A stretch of DNA of 64,000 nucleotides from Zymobacter sp047495495 (lineage in GTDB: Bacteria; Pseudomonadota; Gammaproteobacteria; Pseudomonadales; Halomonadaceae). Numbering within the stretch: position 1 is the first letter of the stretch; the number at the start of each line of letters is the position of its first letter. The notes below the pieces were generated by a model. That model did not search any database and was not told the DNA's origin. It saw only the letters and a list, made by a program, of their open reading frames with translations. A program made the translations under genes and the position numbers. Location: the NCBI RefSeq assembly GCF_047495495.1, contig NZ_CP179930.1:1426001-1490000 (forward strand), in the 5' to 3' direction. Below are positions 25,320 through 34,044 of the stretch, piece by piece.

Positions 25320-26045
25320 TCACAGGGCTTGGAAAAGCCGCTCCTGCGGAGCAGCGAAGGTATCCATGATTTGACGCTCAGATTCTTCGAGGTACGTCAT
25401 CAGCATCTGGGCCGCCTCGGCAATGCGCTGTTCACTCAGCAGCTGCCAGAGCCGCCGGTCCCGCTCAAGCCAAGGCTGCTGGAAAGCGGATTCATACTGG
25501 CCAGATGCGAACAGCAGACGCTGCTGCGCCACCAATACCGTAAAGAAGGCATCCAACCGTGCGCTGCCCAGCATATGTACCAAGCACTGGTGAAAGCGCA
25601 GGCTATAGGTGCCGACCGCCTGCCAGTCATCACCGACGGCAGCCTGTACCGATAGATCAAGCGGCTGGCGCAGCCTGTCGAGGTGGTAGTGGGTAATCGT
25701 CTCCGGCATCTGTACGGCCATCAGTTCGATATAGCGCCGTGTGCGGTAGATATCGCGCACGTCCTGACGACTCAAGCAGCGCACGCTAACACCGTGGTTA
25801 TGGCGGTATTCCACCAGTCCTTCACCGTGCAGAAAGCGCAGCGCCTCTCGCACGGTATTGCGTGATACGCCCCATTCCGACGCCAGCTCCTGCTCGGCAA
25901 GTGGCTGGCCAGCCTGCAAGCGGCCGCTGATAATGCGATCCCGCAGCTCAATGGCCGTACGCTGGAAGGCCGGCAGTGATGCCAGTTCGTCCTTGTCGAG
26001 CACCGCCGTTTGCAACGCTGCCGCGGGGGGGAGTGAAGTGGGCAT
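25320..26045 (-). CDS. GntR family transcriptional regulator (FCD/FadR subfamily)
   Basis: 241 residues. An N-terminal winged helix-turn-helix (about residues 28-95: LRDRIISGRLQAGQPLAEQE, then WGVSRNTVREALRFLHGEGL) is followed by an all-helical FCD ligand-binding domain (about 105-230). It is placed 13 bases after the transporter gene and upstream of the DUF1989 gene, so it most likely controls this cluster. A palindrome at 28418-28430 before the first gene has the right shape for its operator. The effector cannot be read from sequence. Confidence 0.9.
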   Translation of the reverse strand: MPTSLPPAAALQTAVLDKDELASLPAFQRTAIELRDRIISGRLQAGQPLAEQELASEWGVSRNTVREALRFLHGEGLVEYRHNHGVSVRCLSRQDVRDIYRTRRYIELMAVQMPETITHYHLDRLRQPLDLSVQAAVGDDWQAVGTYSLRFHQCLVHMLGSARLDAFFTVLVAQQRLLFASGQYESAFQQPWLERDRRLWQLLSEQRIAEAAQMLMTYLEESERQIMDTFAAPQERLFQAL

Positions 26046-26058
26046 GCCTAGCGGCTCC

Positions 26059-27567
26059 TTAGCTCATGGCAATATCGCTGACGAATGCGTGAATGCGCGA
26101 CCCGGTCATCTGACGAATTTCCGCGGGCGGTGCATCGACGACGACATGGCCGTTTTCCATAAACACCACCCGATCTGAGACAGAAAACGCGAACTTCATT
26201 TCATGCGTCACGATCAGCATCGTGATGCCCTCCTGCGCCAGACGCGCGATGACGTCCAATACTTCGGCCACGCGCTCAGGGTCCAGCGCCGACGTCGGTT
26301 CGTCGAACAGAATGATGCTGGGCTTCATGACCAACGTGCGCGCAATGGCGACGCGCTGCTGTTGACCACCGGACAGTTGGTGCGGATATTTGTAGGCGTG
26401 TTCGAGCATGCCCACTTTGTCCAGCATCGCGAGACAGTGCTGACGCAGAGTGCGCGGGTCTTCGTTGAAGTGCAGCCGCGGCGCCAGCATCAAGTTGTCG
26501 ATGACGCTTTTATGGGGAAACAGGTTGAAGCCCTGAAACACCATGCCGATTTTGGTGATCTGAGTGCGCCACGGCAGCGCATAGTCGGGTTGTCCCGCTT
26601 GGATAAAGGAGCGCCCTGACAGAAACACTTCCCCTTTGTCCATCTGTTCCAGCCCATTGATCATGCGGATGAGCGTGGTCTTACCGGAACCGGACGGCCC
26701 AATGATCGAAATGACCTCACCGGGATGAACGGCCAGATGGATGTCATCGAGCACGCGCTTGCCGTCGAACGCCTTGGTCATGCCGTTCACTTCCAGGATG
26801 GGCTTAGCCGAGGGCTGAACACTGCGTCGCGATGGTGCAGATGCTGATGGCAGCATGGTGCGCAGCGCTTCAGCGTCAATGGCGTCTGGGGTGCGGCGCT
26901 GAATATCCAGCCGCACTTCCAACCACGCAAAGAGTCGCTCGAACACCGTCACAATCAGCACGTAGTAGAACGCCACGGCCAGCAACGTCTCCATGACCTT
27001 AAAGTTGTCGGTATAAAGCCGCTCGCCCACCATCAGGATTTCCGCCAGCGAGATCACCGATACCAGCGATGTCATCTTGACGATCGTGATGAACTCGTTG
27101 ACCAGCGTCGGCAATGAAATGCGCAGCGCCTGCGGCACGATGATGTAAGCATTGATGCGCCCACGGCTCAGCCCCAGTGCCTTGCCCGCCTCGAACTGCC
27201 CTTTCTGCACGGCAATCAGTCCACCGCGGTGAATCTCAGCGATATAGGCCGTTTCACTTAGGATCAGCGCAATGGCGCTGGCCACGAACGGGTTGCCCAG
27301 TACGCCCTGCAACGCAGGAAACATCTGCGGTAGGTTGAAGATGAAAATCAGCAGCACCAGCAGCGGCAGACTGCGGAACAACCAGATGTACAGCGCCGCC
27401 GCCTTTCTCAGCACCCGCGAACGCGACCGGCGGGCAAACGCGATACCCATTCCCAGTACCACGCCACTGCACCACGTCAGTAGGCTCAGCTGCACCACGA
27501 CCAGACTGGCTTTCCAGAAATCGGCAAAGGTCAGCAGGCTGAACAGATAGGGCCAATCAAACTGCAT
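26059..27567 (-). CDS. Fused amino-acid ABC transporter permease/ATP-binding protein
   Basis: 502 residues joining two usual subunits. Residues 1-235 form a His/Glu/Gln-type permease with about five membrane helices and the coupling motif EAGKALGLSRGRINAYIIVP. A linker of about 35 residues leads to an ABC ATPase (about 265-500) with Walker A GPSGSGKTTL, signature LSGGQQQRVAIART, Walker B IILFDEPTSALDP and the H-loop VTHEM. It should energise import of a small amino acid-like molecule across the inner membrane with the binding protein encoded 15 bases upstream. Confidence 0.93.
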   Translation of the reverse strand: MQFDWPYLFSLLTFADFWKASLVVVQLSLLTWCSGVVLGMGIAFARRSRSRVLRKAAALYIWLFRSLPLLVLLIFIFNLPQMFPALQGVLGNPFVASAIALILSETAYIAEIHRGGLIAVQKGQFEAGKALGLSRGRINAYIIVPQALRISLPTLVNEFITIVKMTSLVSVISLAEILMVGERLYTDNFKVMETLLAVAFYYVLIVTVFERLFAWLEVRLDIQRRTPDAIDAEALRTMLPSASAPSRRSVQPSAKPILEVNGMTKAFDGKRVLDDIHLAVHPGEVISIIGPSGSGKTTLIRMINGLEQMDKGEVFLSGRSFIQAGQPDYALPWRTQITKIGMVFQGFNLFPHKSVIDNLMLAPRLHFNEDPRTLRQHCLAMLDKVGMLEHAYKYPHQLSGGQQQRVAIARTLVMKPSIILFDEPTSALDPERVAEVLDVIARLAQEGITMLIVTHEMKFAFSVSDRVVFMENGHVVVDAPPAEIRQMTGSRIHAFVSDIAMS

Positions 27568-27582
27568 AGCATCGCCCTCCCG

Positions 27583-28395
27583 TTAAAGCGTACCGTCCAG
27601 CGCCCGCTGGAAATCGGTCTTCGCCGGTACCTGCACGTTGTACTTATCAAGCAGAGCGGCGTATTCAGGCGTCGTCGAGACCTTGCTCAGCGCGGTTTCG
27701 AGCTGCTCATGCAGCGCAGTATCGTTCTTGTTGACAGCCAGACCGACCACGACCGGATACAGCAGCGACGTCGACGTGATCTTCATCCGCTGGCCGGTCT
27801 TATCAACGGTGGCCTTAGCTACGGCCGCATTTTCATACTCGACGTCAATGGCTCCGGCAAAGAGCGCCTGGGTCACTTCCGGGGACGAAGGAAATTCCTT
27901 CACATCAATGGCGCCCAACTGGTGTGGTGCACAATAACTCTCCGACAGTGCACGCAGCTTCGGAATCCAAGCACCGCCTTTGATCGACCCGACCCGCTTG
28001 CCGCACAGGTCTTCAGGACGCTGAGGGGCATCGGTACTGCCGGCCTTCACCATCAGTGCCCCGCCCGTTTTCATATAAGGAATGAATGCCACCTGCTGCG
28101 CACGCTCTGGCGTGACATACAGCGTCGATGCCACGACATCGAACTTGTGGCTTTTCAACCCCATGATCAGGCTGGCAAAGCGCGTGTCCTTGATGCGCGG
28201 CGTTAGCGACATCTGCTGCGCGATCAGCGCCATCACCTCAACATCAAACCCTGCCGGTTCGTTATCCTTGAGGTAGTTGTAAGGCGGATAGGTCAGGTCG
28301 GAACCAATGGTCAGCTCGCCGTCGGAGACAAGCGCCGCCTGAGACTGAGTCGTTGCCAGCATGAGCAGGCCGGTAAGCATAGCGGTGCGTTTCAT
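27583..28395 (-). CDS. Periplasmic amino-acid-type solute-binding protein
   Basis: 270 residues with a Sec signal peptide (MKRTAMLTGLLMLATTQSQA). The mature protein has the family-3 solute-binding pattern: GELTIGSDLTYPPYNYLKDNEPAGFDVEVM (over residues 24-53) and a second lobe with DVVASTLYVTPERAQQVAFIPYM. The ATG 28395 is preceded by GGAGG seven bases upstream. It is the first gene of the ABC-GntR-DUF1989 series and delivers ligand to the fused transporter. The nearby 5-oxoprolinase hints at pyroglutamate or a related lactam or amino acid as ligand; this is an inference. Confidence 0.9.
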   Translation of the reverse strand: MKRTAMLTGLLMLATTQSQAALVSDGELTIGSDLTYPPYNYLKDNEPAGFDVEVMALIAQQMSLTPRIKDTRFASLIMGLKSHKFDVVASTLYVTPERAQQVAFIPYMKTGGALMVKAGSTDAPQRPEDLCGKRVGSIKGGAWIPKLRALSESYCAPHQLGAIDVKEFPSSPEVTQALFAGAIDVEYENAAVAKATVDKTGQRMKITSTSLLYPVVVGLAVNKNDTALHEQLETALSKVSTTPEYAALLDKYNVQVPAKTDFQRALDGTL

Positions 28396-28417
28396 GAGCA
28401 CTCCTCCAAGCATAAAG

Positions 28418-28430
28418 ATTGTTCAACAAT
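28418..28430 (-). promoter_or_regulatory. Candidate GntR operator before the ABC transporter cluster
   Basis: ATTGTT-C-AACAAT is a perfect palindrome with 6-bp arms, 23 bases upstream of the solute-binding-protein ATG. FCD-type GntR regulators usually bind short palindromes of this form (for example TTGTNNACAA-like sites). A TATAAA element lies farther upstream on the same strand. Binding is an inference. Confidence 0.5.
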
Positions 28431-28523
28431 GTCTATGCAGTGCGCATGCCATGTTTATAGGACGGAAACTAATTCACTCGGGATTGCCGTACAAAAGATC
28501 GTGCCGAAAAGAGAGAGGTAGGC

Positions 28524-28562
28524 ATAAAAAAACGCCCTGAAGTGAAGGACTTCAGGGCGTTT
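28524..28562 (-). terminator. Intrinsic terminator of opgGH
   Basis: AAACGCCCTGAAGT pairs with ACTTCAGGGCGTTT around a 5-base loop; on the minus strand it is followed by a run of seven T. It begins 22 bases past the opgH stop codon. Confidence 0.92.
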
Positions 28563-28584
28563 CCATTTAGCGAAATGCGTTGGA

Positions 28585-31083
28585 TCAGGAAGGCTGTCGT
28601 GCTTGCATGTTCAAGTAGACCGCACGCCAAGCCGGATAGCGATCACCGTCTTCCCACACACTATAGTGCAGTCGCGATAGCATGATGGGGTCATCAAGCA
28701 GTGCCAGGCGGTCTGCCGCACCCAAACGGTGCGGACCGCTGACCAGCGCCTTGCGTACCAGCCCCTGACGACGAATCTCGATCGCCTCGGACGTGGTATG
28801 GCGAGCGGTACCCAGCGCGCAGTTGACCGAGTTGACCAACGGGTCGACAACGGCATGCACGAAATTGGGCACGTTGCGCTGTGCGCGTGCTTCACGCGTG
28901 AACTTCCACGTATTGAGCAGCTCCGGCCCCGGATGGGTTTCTTCCGGAATTCTTAGAAAGCCCCAGCGACGCAGTGCCATCCCTAGGCTGACCTTGCTGG
29001 TCAGTACCGATACCGGGATCGACACTACCAACGCGCCGACGATCGGAGAGAACCACAGCAGGAAGCGCGGGTCCATCCACAGTACCAGTGCGATCCACGC
29101 ACAGCCCAAGAGCGTCTGAACACCGTGGCGACGGATCGCTTCACCCCAAGAGGTCTCGGAGCTCTCGCGGTCCGGCGACGTCCACTTGGCCTTCAGCCCA
29201 AACAGAATGCTGATTACGAAACGGGTGTGGAACAGCATGCGCACTGGGGCCAGCAGCATCGACACCAGTGATTCCAGCACTACGCTCAAAATCAGACGCA
29301 GCGAACCACCGTATTCCTTGGCCCCGCGAGAACACAGCCAGATCAGGCTCATGATCTTCGGCAGGAACAGCAGCGTCAGTGTGGCACTGAACAGCGCCAC
29401 GGCGCGCCACGGATACCAGTTGAGGCGCCATTCCGCTATCAACTGCCCCGGCTTGGAGAAATAGACCGGGTCGGTAAACAGGTTGGTCGCCATCAGCGCG
29501 GTCGACAGTACTAGGAACAGGAACCACAGCGGTGCTGACAGGTAGGACATCACGCCCGTCAAGAACACCGCACGGTGCACCGGGTGCATGCCCTTCACCC
29601 AGAACAGGCGGAAGTTCATCAGGTTACCGTGACACCAGCGGCGGTCACGCTGCAGCTCGTCGACCAAGTTGGGCGGCATCTCTTCATACGATCCGGGCAG
29701 GTCATAAGCAATCCATACCCCGTAGCCGGCACGGCGCATCAGCGCAGCTTCAACGAAGTCGTGCGACAGTATCGGGCCAGAAAGCGAGCCCTTGCCCGGC
29801 AGTGGAGCCAGAATACAGTGCTTCATAAACGGCGCAACGCGGATGATGGCGTTGTGCCCCCAGTAGTGGGATTCGCCTAGCTGCCAGAAATGCAGCCCCG
29901 CGGTGAACAGTGGGCCATAGACGCGCGTCGCAAACTGCTGCAGGCGTGCGTACAGGTTGGTGCCCCCAGCGGATACCGGTGCGCTCTGAATCAGCCCCGC
30001 ATCCGGGTTGGCTTCCATCAGCTGCACCAGACGAGTCAAACAGCTGCCCGTCATCACACTGTCAGCATCCAGAATCAGCATATAGCGGTACTGGTTACCG
30101 AAACGGCGACACCAGTCGTCGATGTTACCGCTCTTGCGTTTCACGCGACGGCGGCGGCGGCGGTAGAAGATACGGCCAAAACCTTCGACTTCACGGCACA
30201 GGTTCATCCACGCCTGATTTTCCTGCACGCAGGTATCAGGATCGAAGGAGTCACTGCAGATATAAATGTCGAACAGGTCTAAACGACCATTTTCCTTAAG
30301 CGACAGGTAGGTGGCTTTGAGACCGGCGAAGACGCGATTGACATCTTCGTTGCAGATCGGCATTACCAGTGCGGTACGTGCGTCGTCGGCAATCGGCGTG
30401 TCCTCGGCGGTCGAGGCGGAGATACTGTAGCGATCACGCCCAATCACCAACTGCAGGAAGCCCATCAGCGCCGTCCAGAACCCTGACGATACCCAGATGA
30501 ACAGCAGACCAAACAGGATTAGCACCGCCACTTCCAGCAGCGTGCCACCTTTGTTAGGTAGCACGGTGGTCATATAGGCCACCGCCATTAGGCTCTGCAC
30601 GACCACTAAGAACAGCAGCACGACGCGGCGCATCAGTCCCACACGCTGCCAGCGATGATGGTGCAACGGTGGCTGTTCGCTGTCTGCCGCGTCCTGCTCG
30701 GCGCGCTCCTTGCGCCCCCAAGGGCACAACGTGCGCCATAAGCGCTCTAACGGCCCACGCTTTTTCCACCACGGGCGCGGCGCTATCGGAGTGCGCGTCC
30801 AGCGTGGCACGCTGCGTAGCCGCAGTCGCTGAGCATGATCTTCTTCCAGCAGCTCATCAGGCACATCGTGCTGATCAGCCAGCTCAAGGCGACGTGCAAC
30901 GGACGGCTGCGCCGGATCAGTGGAATTCTCGGACGCATGACCGATTTCGGCATGCGCTTGGCTAAGAGAAAGGGCGTCATTCTTCGACAGCATCTCGAAT
31001 TCCGCCTGGGCAGACGGTTCGGCAGTCAACGACGCCAGCTGGTCGAGATAGGCACTCGACGGCGTATAGTGTTTATCAGGCAT
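28585..31083 (-). CDS. opgH: Glucans biosynthesis glucosyltransferase H
   Basis: 832 residues, an inner-membrane family-2 glycosyltransferase that polymerises the beta-1,2-glucan backbone of osmoregulated periplasmic glucans from UDP-glucose. Cytoplasmic catalytic motifs: MPICNEDVNRVFAG, LILDADSVMTG (DxD region), SHDFVEAALMRRAGY and QRDRRWCHGNL (the QxxRW motif). Two N-terminal and several C-terminal membrane helices are present (for example VVLLFLVVVQSLMAVAYMTT). It overlaps opgG by eight bases, the usual opgGH arrangement, and ends at a strong terminator. Confidence 0.96.
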   Translation of the reverse strand: MPDKHYTPSSAYLDQLASLTAEPSAQAEFEMLSKNDALSLSQAHAEIGHASENSTDPAQPSVARRLELADQHDVPDELLEEDHAQRLRLRSVPRWTRTPIAPRPWWKKRGPLERLWRTLCPWGRKERAEQDAADSEQPPLHHHRWQRVGLMRRVVLLFLVVVQSLMAVAYMTTVLPNKGGTLLEVAVLILFGLLFIWVSSGFWTALMGFLQLVIGRDRYSISASTAEDTPIADDARTALVMPICNEDVNRVFAGLKATYLSLKENGRLDLFDIYICSDSFDPDTCVQENQAWMNLCREVEGFGRIFYRRRRRRVKRKSGNIDDWCRRFGNQYRYMLILDADSVMTGSCLTRLVQLMEANPDAGLIQSAPVSAGGTNLYARLQQFATRVYGPLFTAGLHFWQLGESHYWGHNAIIRVAPFMKHCILAPLPGKGSLSGPILSHDFVEAALMRRAGYGVWIAYDLPGSYEEMPPNLVDELQRDRRWCHGNLMNFRLFWVKGMHPVHRAVFLTGVMSYLSAPLWFLFLVLSTALMATNLFTDPVYFSKPGQLIAEWRLNWYPWRAVALFSATLTLLFLPKIMSLIWLCSRGAKEYGGSLRLILSVVLESLVSMLLAPVRMLFHTRFVISILFGLKAKWTSPDRESSETSWGEAIRRHGVQTLLGCAWIALVLWMDPRFLLWFSPIVGALVVSIPVSVLTSKVSLGMALRRWGFLRIPEETHPGPELLNTWKFTREARAQRNVPNFVHAVVDPLVNSVNCALGTARHTTSEAIEIRRQGLVRKALVSGPHRLGAADRLALLDDPIMLSRLHYSVWEDGDRYPAWRAVYLNMQARQPS

Positions 31084-32653
31084 CGGAAGTCTTCAGCAGT
31101 CGCCAGGTTTCAGAAAGACGATGGCCAGTGCCATCCTTGATGAAAGCACGCACGTCCTGCGACTTACTGGCATCCTTGACGCGCAGTTTCAGCGTCAATC
31201 GATAGCCATCAATCACAGGCTGACGCGCAACATCGGCGCTCACGACCTCAACGTTGTCGCTAGGCAGGACATCAGCGGTCACGACACTCTGAGCGTTCAG
31301 CGATTTCAGGTTGTCGCCACGGAAATCGACGATGTAGGCCACGGTACCGTCACTTTTGCGACTGGTATCGCCCTGCTTCACTTCACCTTCGCTGCGACGA
31401 GTACTGTCAACCCAAGCCAGCTGATTGCTGTACAGGCGCGGCTCGTTACTGGTGAACGTCATACGGTAGTTGAAATCGTACGACTGCCCTTTGCTCGGCA
31501 GCGTTTGCGGCTGCCAGAACGCAACGACGTTGTCATTGGTTTCATCCGGCGATGGGATCTGGATCAGCTGAACTTTGCCTGCGCCCCAGTTCTGGGTGGG
31601 TTCGACCCACACGCTGGGACGCTGGTCGTAGCGCTCATCCACATCCTGATAGTGACTGAAATCATGATCGCGCTGCATCAGCCCGAAACCGGCCAGACGC
31701 TGCATTTCGTAATCGTTGATGTTCAGACGACGCGGGTTGAGCAGCGGCTGCCATGTCCAGTCATCCTTGTCATCACGCACCAGCAGTCCATCAGAGGTAT
31801 GCATGGCCGGACGGAAATTGTCACGATTGCTCGGCTGCGCACTGCCGTAATAGAACATGCTGGCCAGCGGTGCGATGCCCAGCTTGTTGACCTTGTCACG
31901 CATGAATAGACGGGACTGGACATCCACGATGGAATCCTCACCCGGGCGCAATACGAAACGATAGGCTCCGGTCACGCTCGGAGAGTCCAACAGCGCATAA
32001 ATGATGAGGTAGCGATCACCCGGCGACGGTTTGACGACCCAGAAGCGCTTAAACTGCGGCATCTGCTCGCCCGACGACAATCCCGTATCGATGGCAACGC
32101 TGCGCCCTGTCACACCAAAGTGCTGGTTCTCACCGATAGCGCGGAAATAGCTGGCGCCGAGAAATGCCATCACCGGATGGCGCTGACCATCACCCAGCCC
32201 ATAGCGCACCTCGAACCCGGCATAACCCAGCGACGCCAGTTCCTCAGGCTTAAGCGATGCGTTGGCGCTCCAGTCGAACTGCTCGGGCGCATAGGTCAGC
32301 GCATGCACCTGGTCACCTGCGACTTCATTCACTTCGACCGGCGTGTCATAGACCATCCCTTCAGGATAGAACCCCAGCTCAAATGGCAGGCCCTGCCCGT
32401 GCCATAGCGCATATTCATTCTTGAAGTGGATGTCCCTGTAGTGCGCATAGTCCAACGCGCTCAGCGACGACGAAAGGCTGTGCGCTGGCGCATCGTAGCG
32501 CTCCTGCGCCAGCGACTGGGCTTGGCTTGAAACATCATTGAAATCGAAGGCGCTGGCCTGTAGAACCGCCATACCAGCAATGCCGCACGACAGCACCGAC
32601 AGCATTCGCATCCATCGACGGGCATGGTGCTTCGAAAAATTACGATCAGGCAC
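31076..32653 (-). CDS. opgG: Glucans biosynthesis protein G
   Basis: 525 residues from a GTG that follows AAAGGAG by six bases. Longer in-frame forms starting at 32677 or 32701 lack such a site. The N-terminus (RMLSVLSCGIAGMAVLQASAF, residues 16-36) is a Sec signal peptide, so the protein is periplasmic. The mature sequence has typical OpgG blocks: FDFNDVSSQAQSLAQERY, YRDIHFKNEYALWHGQGLPF and VHALTYAPEQFDWS. OpgG is needed to branch and release periplasmic glucans made by OpgH, whose gene it overlaps. These glucans help cells adapt to low osmolarity. Confidence 0.95.
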   Translation of the reverse strand: MPDRNFSKHHARRWMRMLSVLSCGIAGMAVLQASAFDFNDVSSQAQSLAQERYDAPAHSLSSSLSALDYAHYRDIHFKNEYALWHGQGLPFELGFYPEGMVYDTPVEVNEVAGDQVHALTYAPEQFDWSANASLKPEELASLGYAGFEVRYGLGDGQRHPVMAFLGASYFRAIGENQHFGVTGRSVAIDTGLSSGEQMPQFKRFWVVKPSPGDRYLIIYALLDSPSVTGAYRFVLRPGEDSIVDVQSRLFMRDKVNKLGIAPLASMFYYGSAQPSNRDNFRPAMHTSDGLLVRDDKDDWTWQPLLNPRRLNINDYEMQRLAGFGLMQRDHDFSHYQDVDERYDQRPSVWVEPTQNWGAGKVQLIQIPSPDETNDNVVAFWQPQTLPSKGQSYDFNYRMTFTSNEPRLYSNQLAWVDSTRRSEGEVKQGDTSRKSDGTVAYIVDFRGDNLKSLNAQSVVTADVLPSDNVEVVSADVARQPVIDGYRLTLKLRVKDASKSQDVRAFIKDGTGHRLSETWRLLKTSDA

Positions 32654-33048
32654 ACAAGACTCCTTTACCTGTTTCATTCCATGCAGCCTGTACGAGGCCA
32701 CATCACGATGAGACGCTCTCTTTATCGATCACACAAGTAAGCGAAAGGTCAGTCCGACGCGATCTTGCTTACTCGGGCGCACAAGGCGCGACTTATCGCC
32801 CATTTAGCATGACTTCTCTCGCTAAAGGCAATCCGATAATCCGGAAGCTATTCGAGATTTTTTGTAACGACTGGCTTACAATAAGCCCATGTTTTCTGAA
32901 AGAGATGACCTTCAATCTTTCAGATATAGCATTCTTCTCTTCATTCCTCCCACAATGTTAGAGCAATACCAAGCGTCTCGACGCCATATCCTTCATACCT
33001 TATTCATTTTTCATCTAAATTATCATTAATGATCGGTGAGACCTTCTA
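32654..33048. other. Divergent intergenic region between opgG and nfo
   Basis: About 395 AT-rich bases between two divergent genes; it must contain both promoters. A small inverted repeat, GGCTTACAATAAGCC (32872-32886), is visible, but no known operator could be identified. No small gene or RNA could be supported. Confidence 0.4.
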
Positions 33049-33900
33049 ATGTGCAGAAAACATGTTGGCGCTCATGTCAGCGCCGCAGGCGGCGTACACC
33101 ATGCCGTCGATAATGCCCTTGCCATTGGGGCCAATGCCTTCGCGCTGTTCACGCGCAACCAACGCCGCTGGGAATCCAAGCCACTGGATGCTGCCGTCAT
33201 CGCCGCCTTCAAGACCGCCTGTGCGCAGCACGGCTTTGCTGCACGGCACATCCTTCCGCACGCCAGCTACCTTATCAATCTAGGCCACCCCGAAACGGAA
33301 GGCCGTGAAAAATCGTACGCGGCTTTTCTGGATGAGTTGCAGCGCTGCGAACAGCTGGGTCTGACACGACTCAACCTGCACCCGGGCAGCCATCTGCGCC
33401 AAATCAGTGAAGCGACCTGCATCAGCCACATCGCCGACAGCATCAATCGTGCCCTAGAACAAACGCAGGGCGTAAGCGTGGTCTTGGAAAACACCGCAGG
33501 TCAGGGCAGCAATATTGGTCACCGCTTCGAACAGTTAGCGGCCATCATCGCGCAGGTTGAAGATACTTCGCGTATCGGTGTGTGCGTCGATACCTGTCAT
33601 GCCTTTGCCGCGGGCTATGATCTGAGCACCGCCGCGGACACGGCAGCAGTGCTGCATGCCCTAGATGAGACGGTTGGCCTGCGCTACCTGCAAGGGATGC
33701 ACCTGAATGACAGTAAGACGGCCTGTGGCAGCCGCGTCGATCGGCACGCACCACTGGGAGAAGGACTGATCGGCCTGCCCTGCTTCACCGCCCTGATGCA
33801 GGACGCTCGGCTGGATGACATTCCACTGATTCTGGAAACGACCGACCCGGATCGCTGGGCCGAAGAAATTCGTTGGCTTCGCGGACAGGTCTCGGACTGA
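33049..33900 (+). CDS. nfo: Endonuclease IV
   Basis: 283 residues, a TIM-barrel AP endonuclease that repairs abasic sites and 3'-blocked ends. Zinc-ligand motifs: VGAHVSAAGG, NLHPGSH, VLENTAGQGSNIG (E), VDTCHAFAAGYDL, HLNDSK and the DRHAPLGEGLIG loop, then LILETTDPD. All nine expected zinc ligands fall within these blocks. Length matches E. coli Nfo (285). It ends at a bidirectional terminator shared with leuA. The start ATG has only a GGTGAG-like site. Confidence 0.96.
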   Translation: MCRKHVGAHVSAAGGVHHAVDNALAIGANAFALFTRNQRRWESKPLDAAVIAAFKTACAQHGFAARHILPHASYLINLGHPETEGREKSYAAFLDELQRCEQLGLTRLNLHPGSHLRQISEATCISHIADSINRALEQTQGVSVVLENTAGQGSNIGHRFEQLAAIIAQVEDTSRIGVCVDTCHAFAAGYDLSTAADTAAVLHALDETVGLRYLQGMHLNDSKTACGSRVDRHAPLGEGLIGLPCFTALMQDARLDDIPLILETTDPDRWAEEIRWLRGQVSD

Positions 33901-33957
33901 CCGACAACGCTTACCGTTCCAGCACACAGGAAAAAAGCAGCAACAACGGTTGAGTGT

Positions 33958-33999
33958 AAAAAAAGTCGGCACCGATTGATTGCTCGGTACCGACTTTTT
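33958..33999. terminator. Bidirectional terminator between nfo and leuA
   Basis: AAAAAGTCGGCACCGA (33960-33975) pairs with TCGGTACCGACTTTTT (33984-33999), one mismatch, with A-run on one side and T-run on the other. It can end both convergent transcripts. Confidence 0.9.
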
Positions 34000-34044
34000 A
34001 TGTGACTACGGCTGACGAATATCCGTCACCGTACTCTCTTCATC

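Noticed and set aside
31121..31909. 262-codon plus-strand frame opposite opgG
   Set aside because: Antisense shadow of a well-supported gene; codon-biased GC-rich coding often opens the opposite strand.
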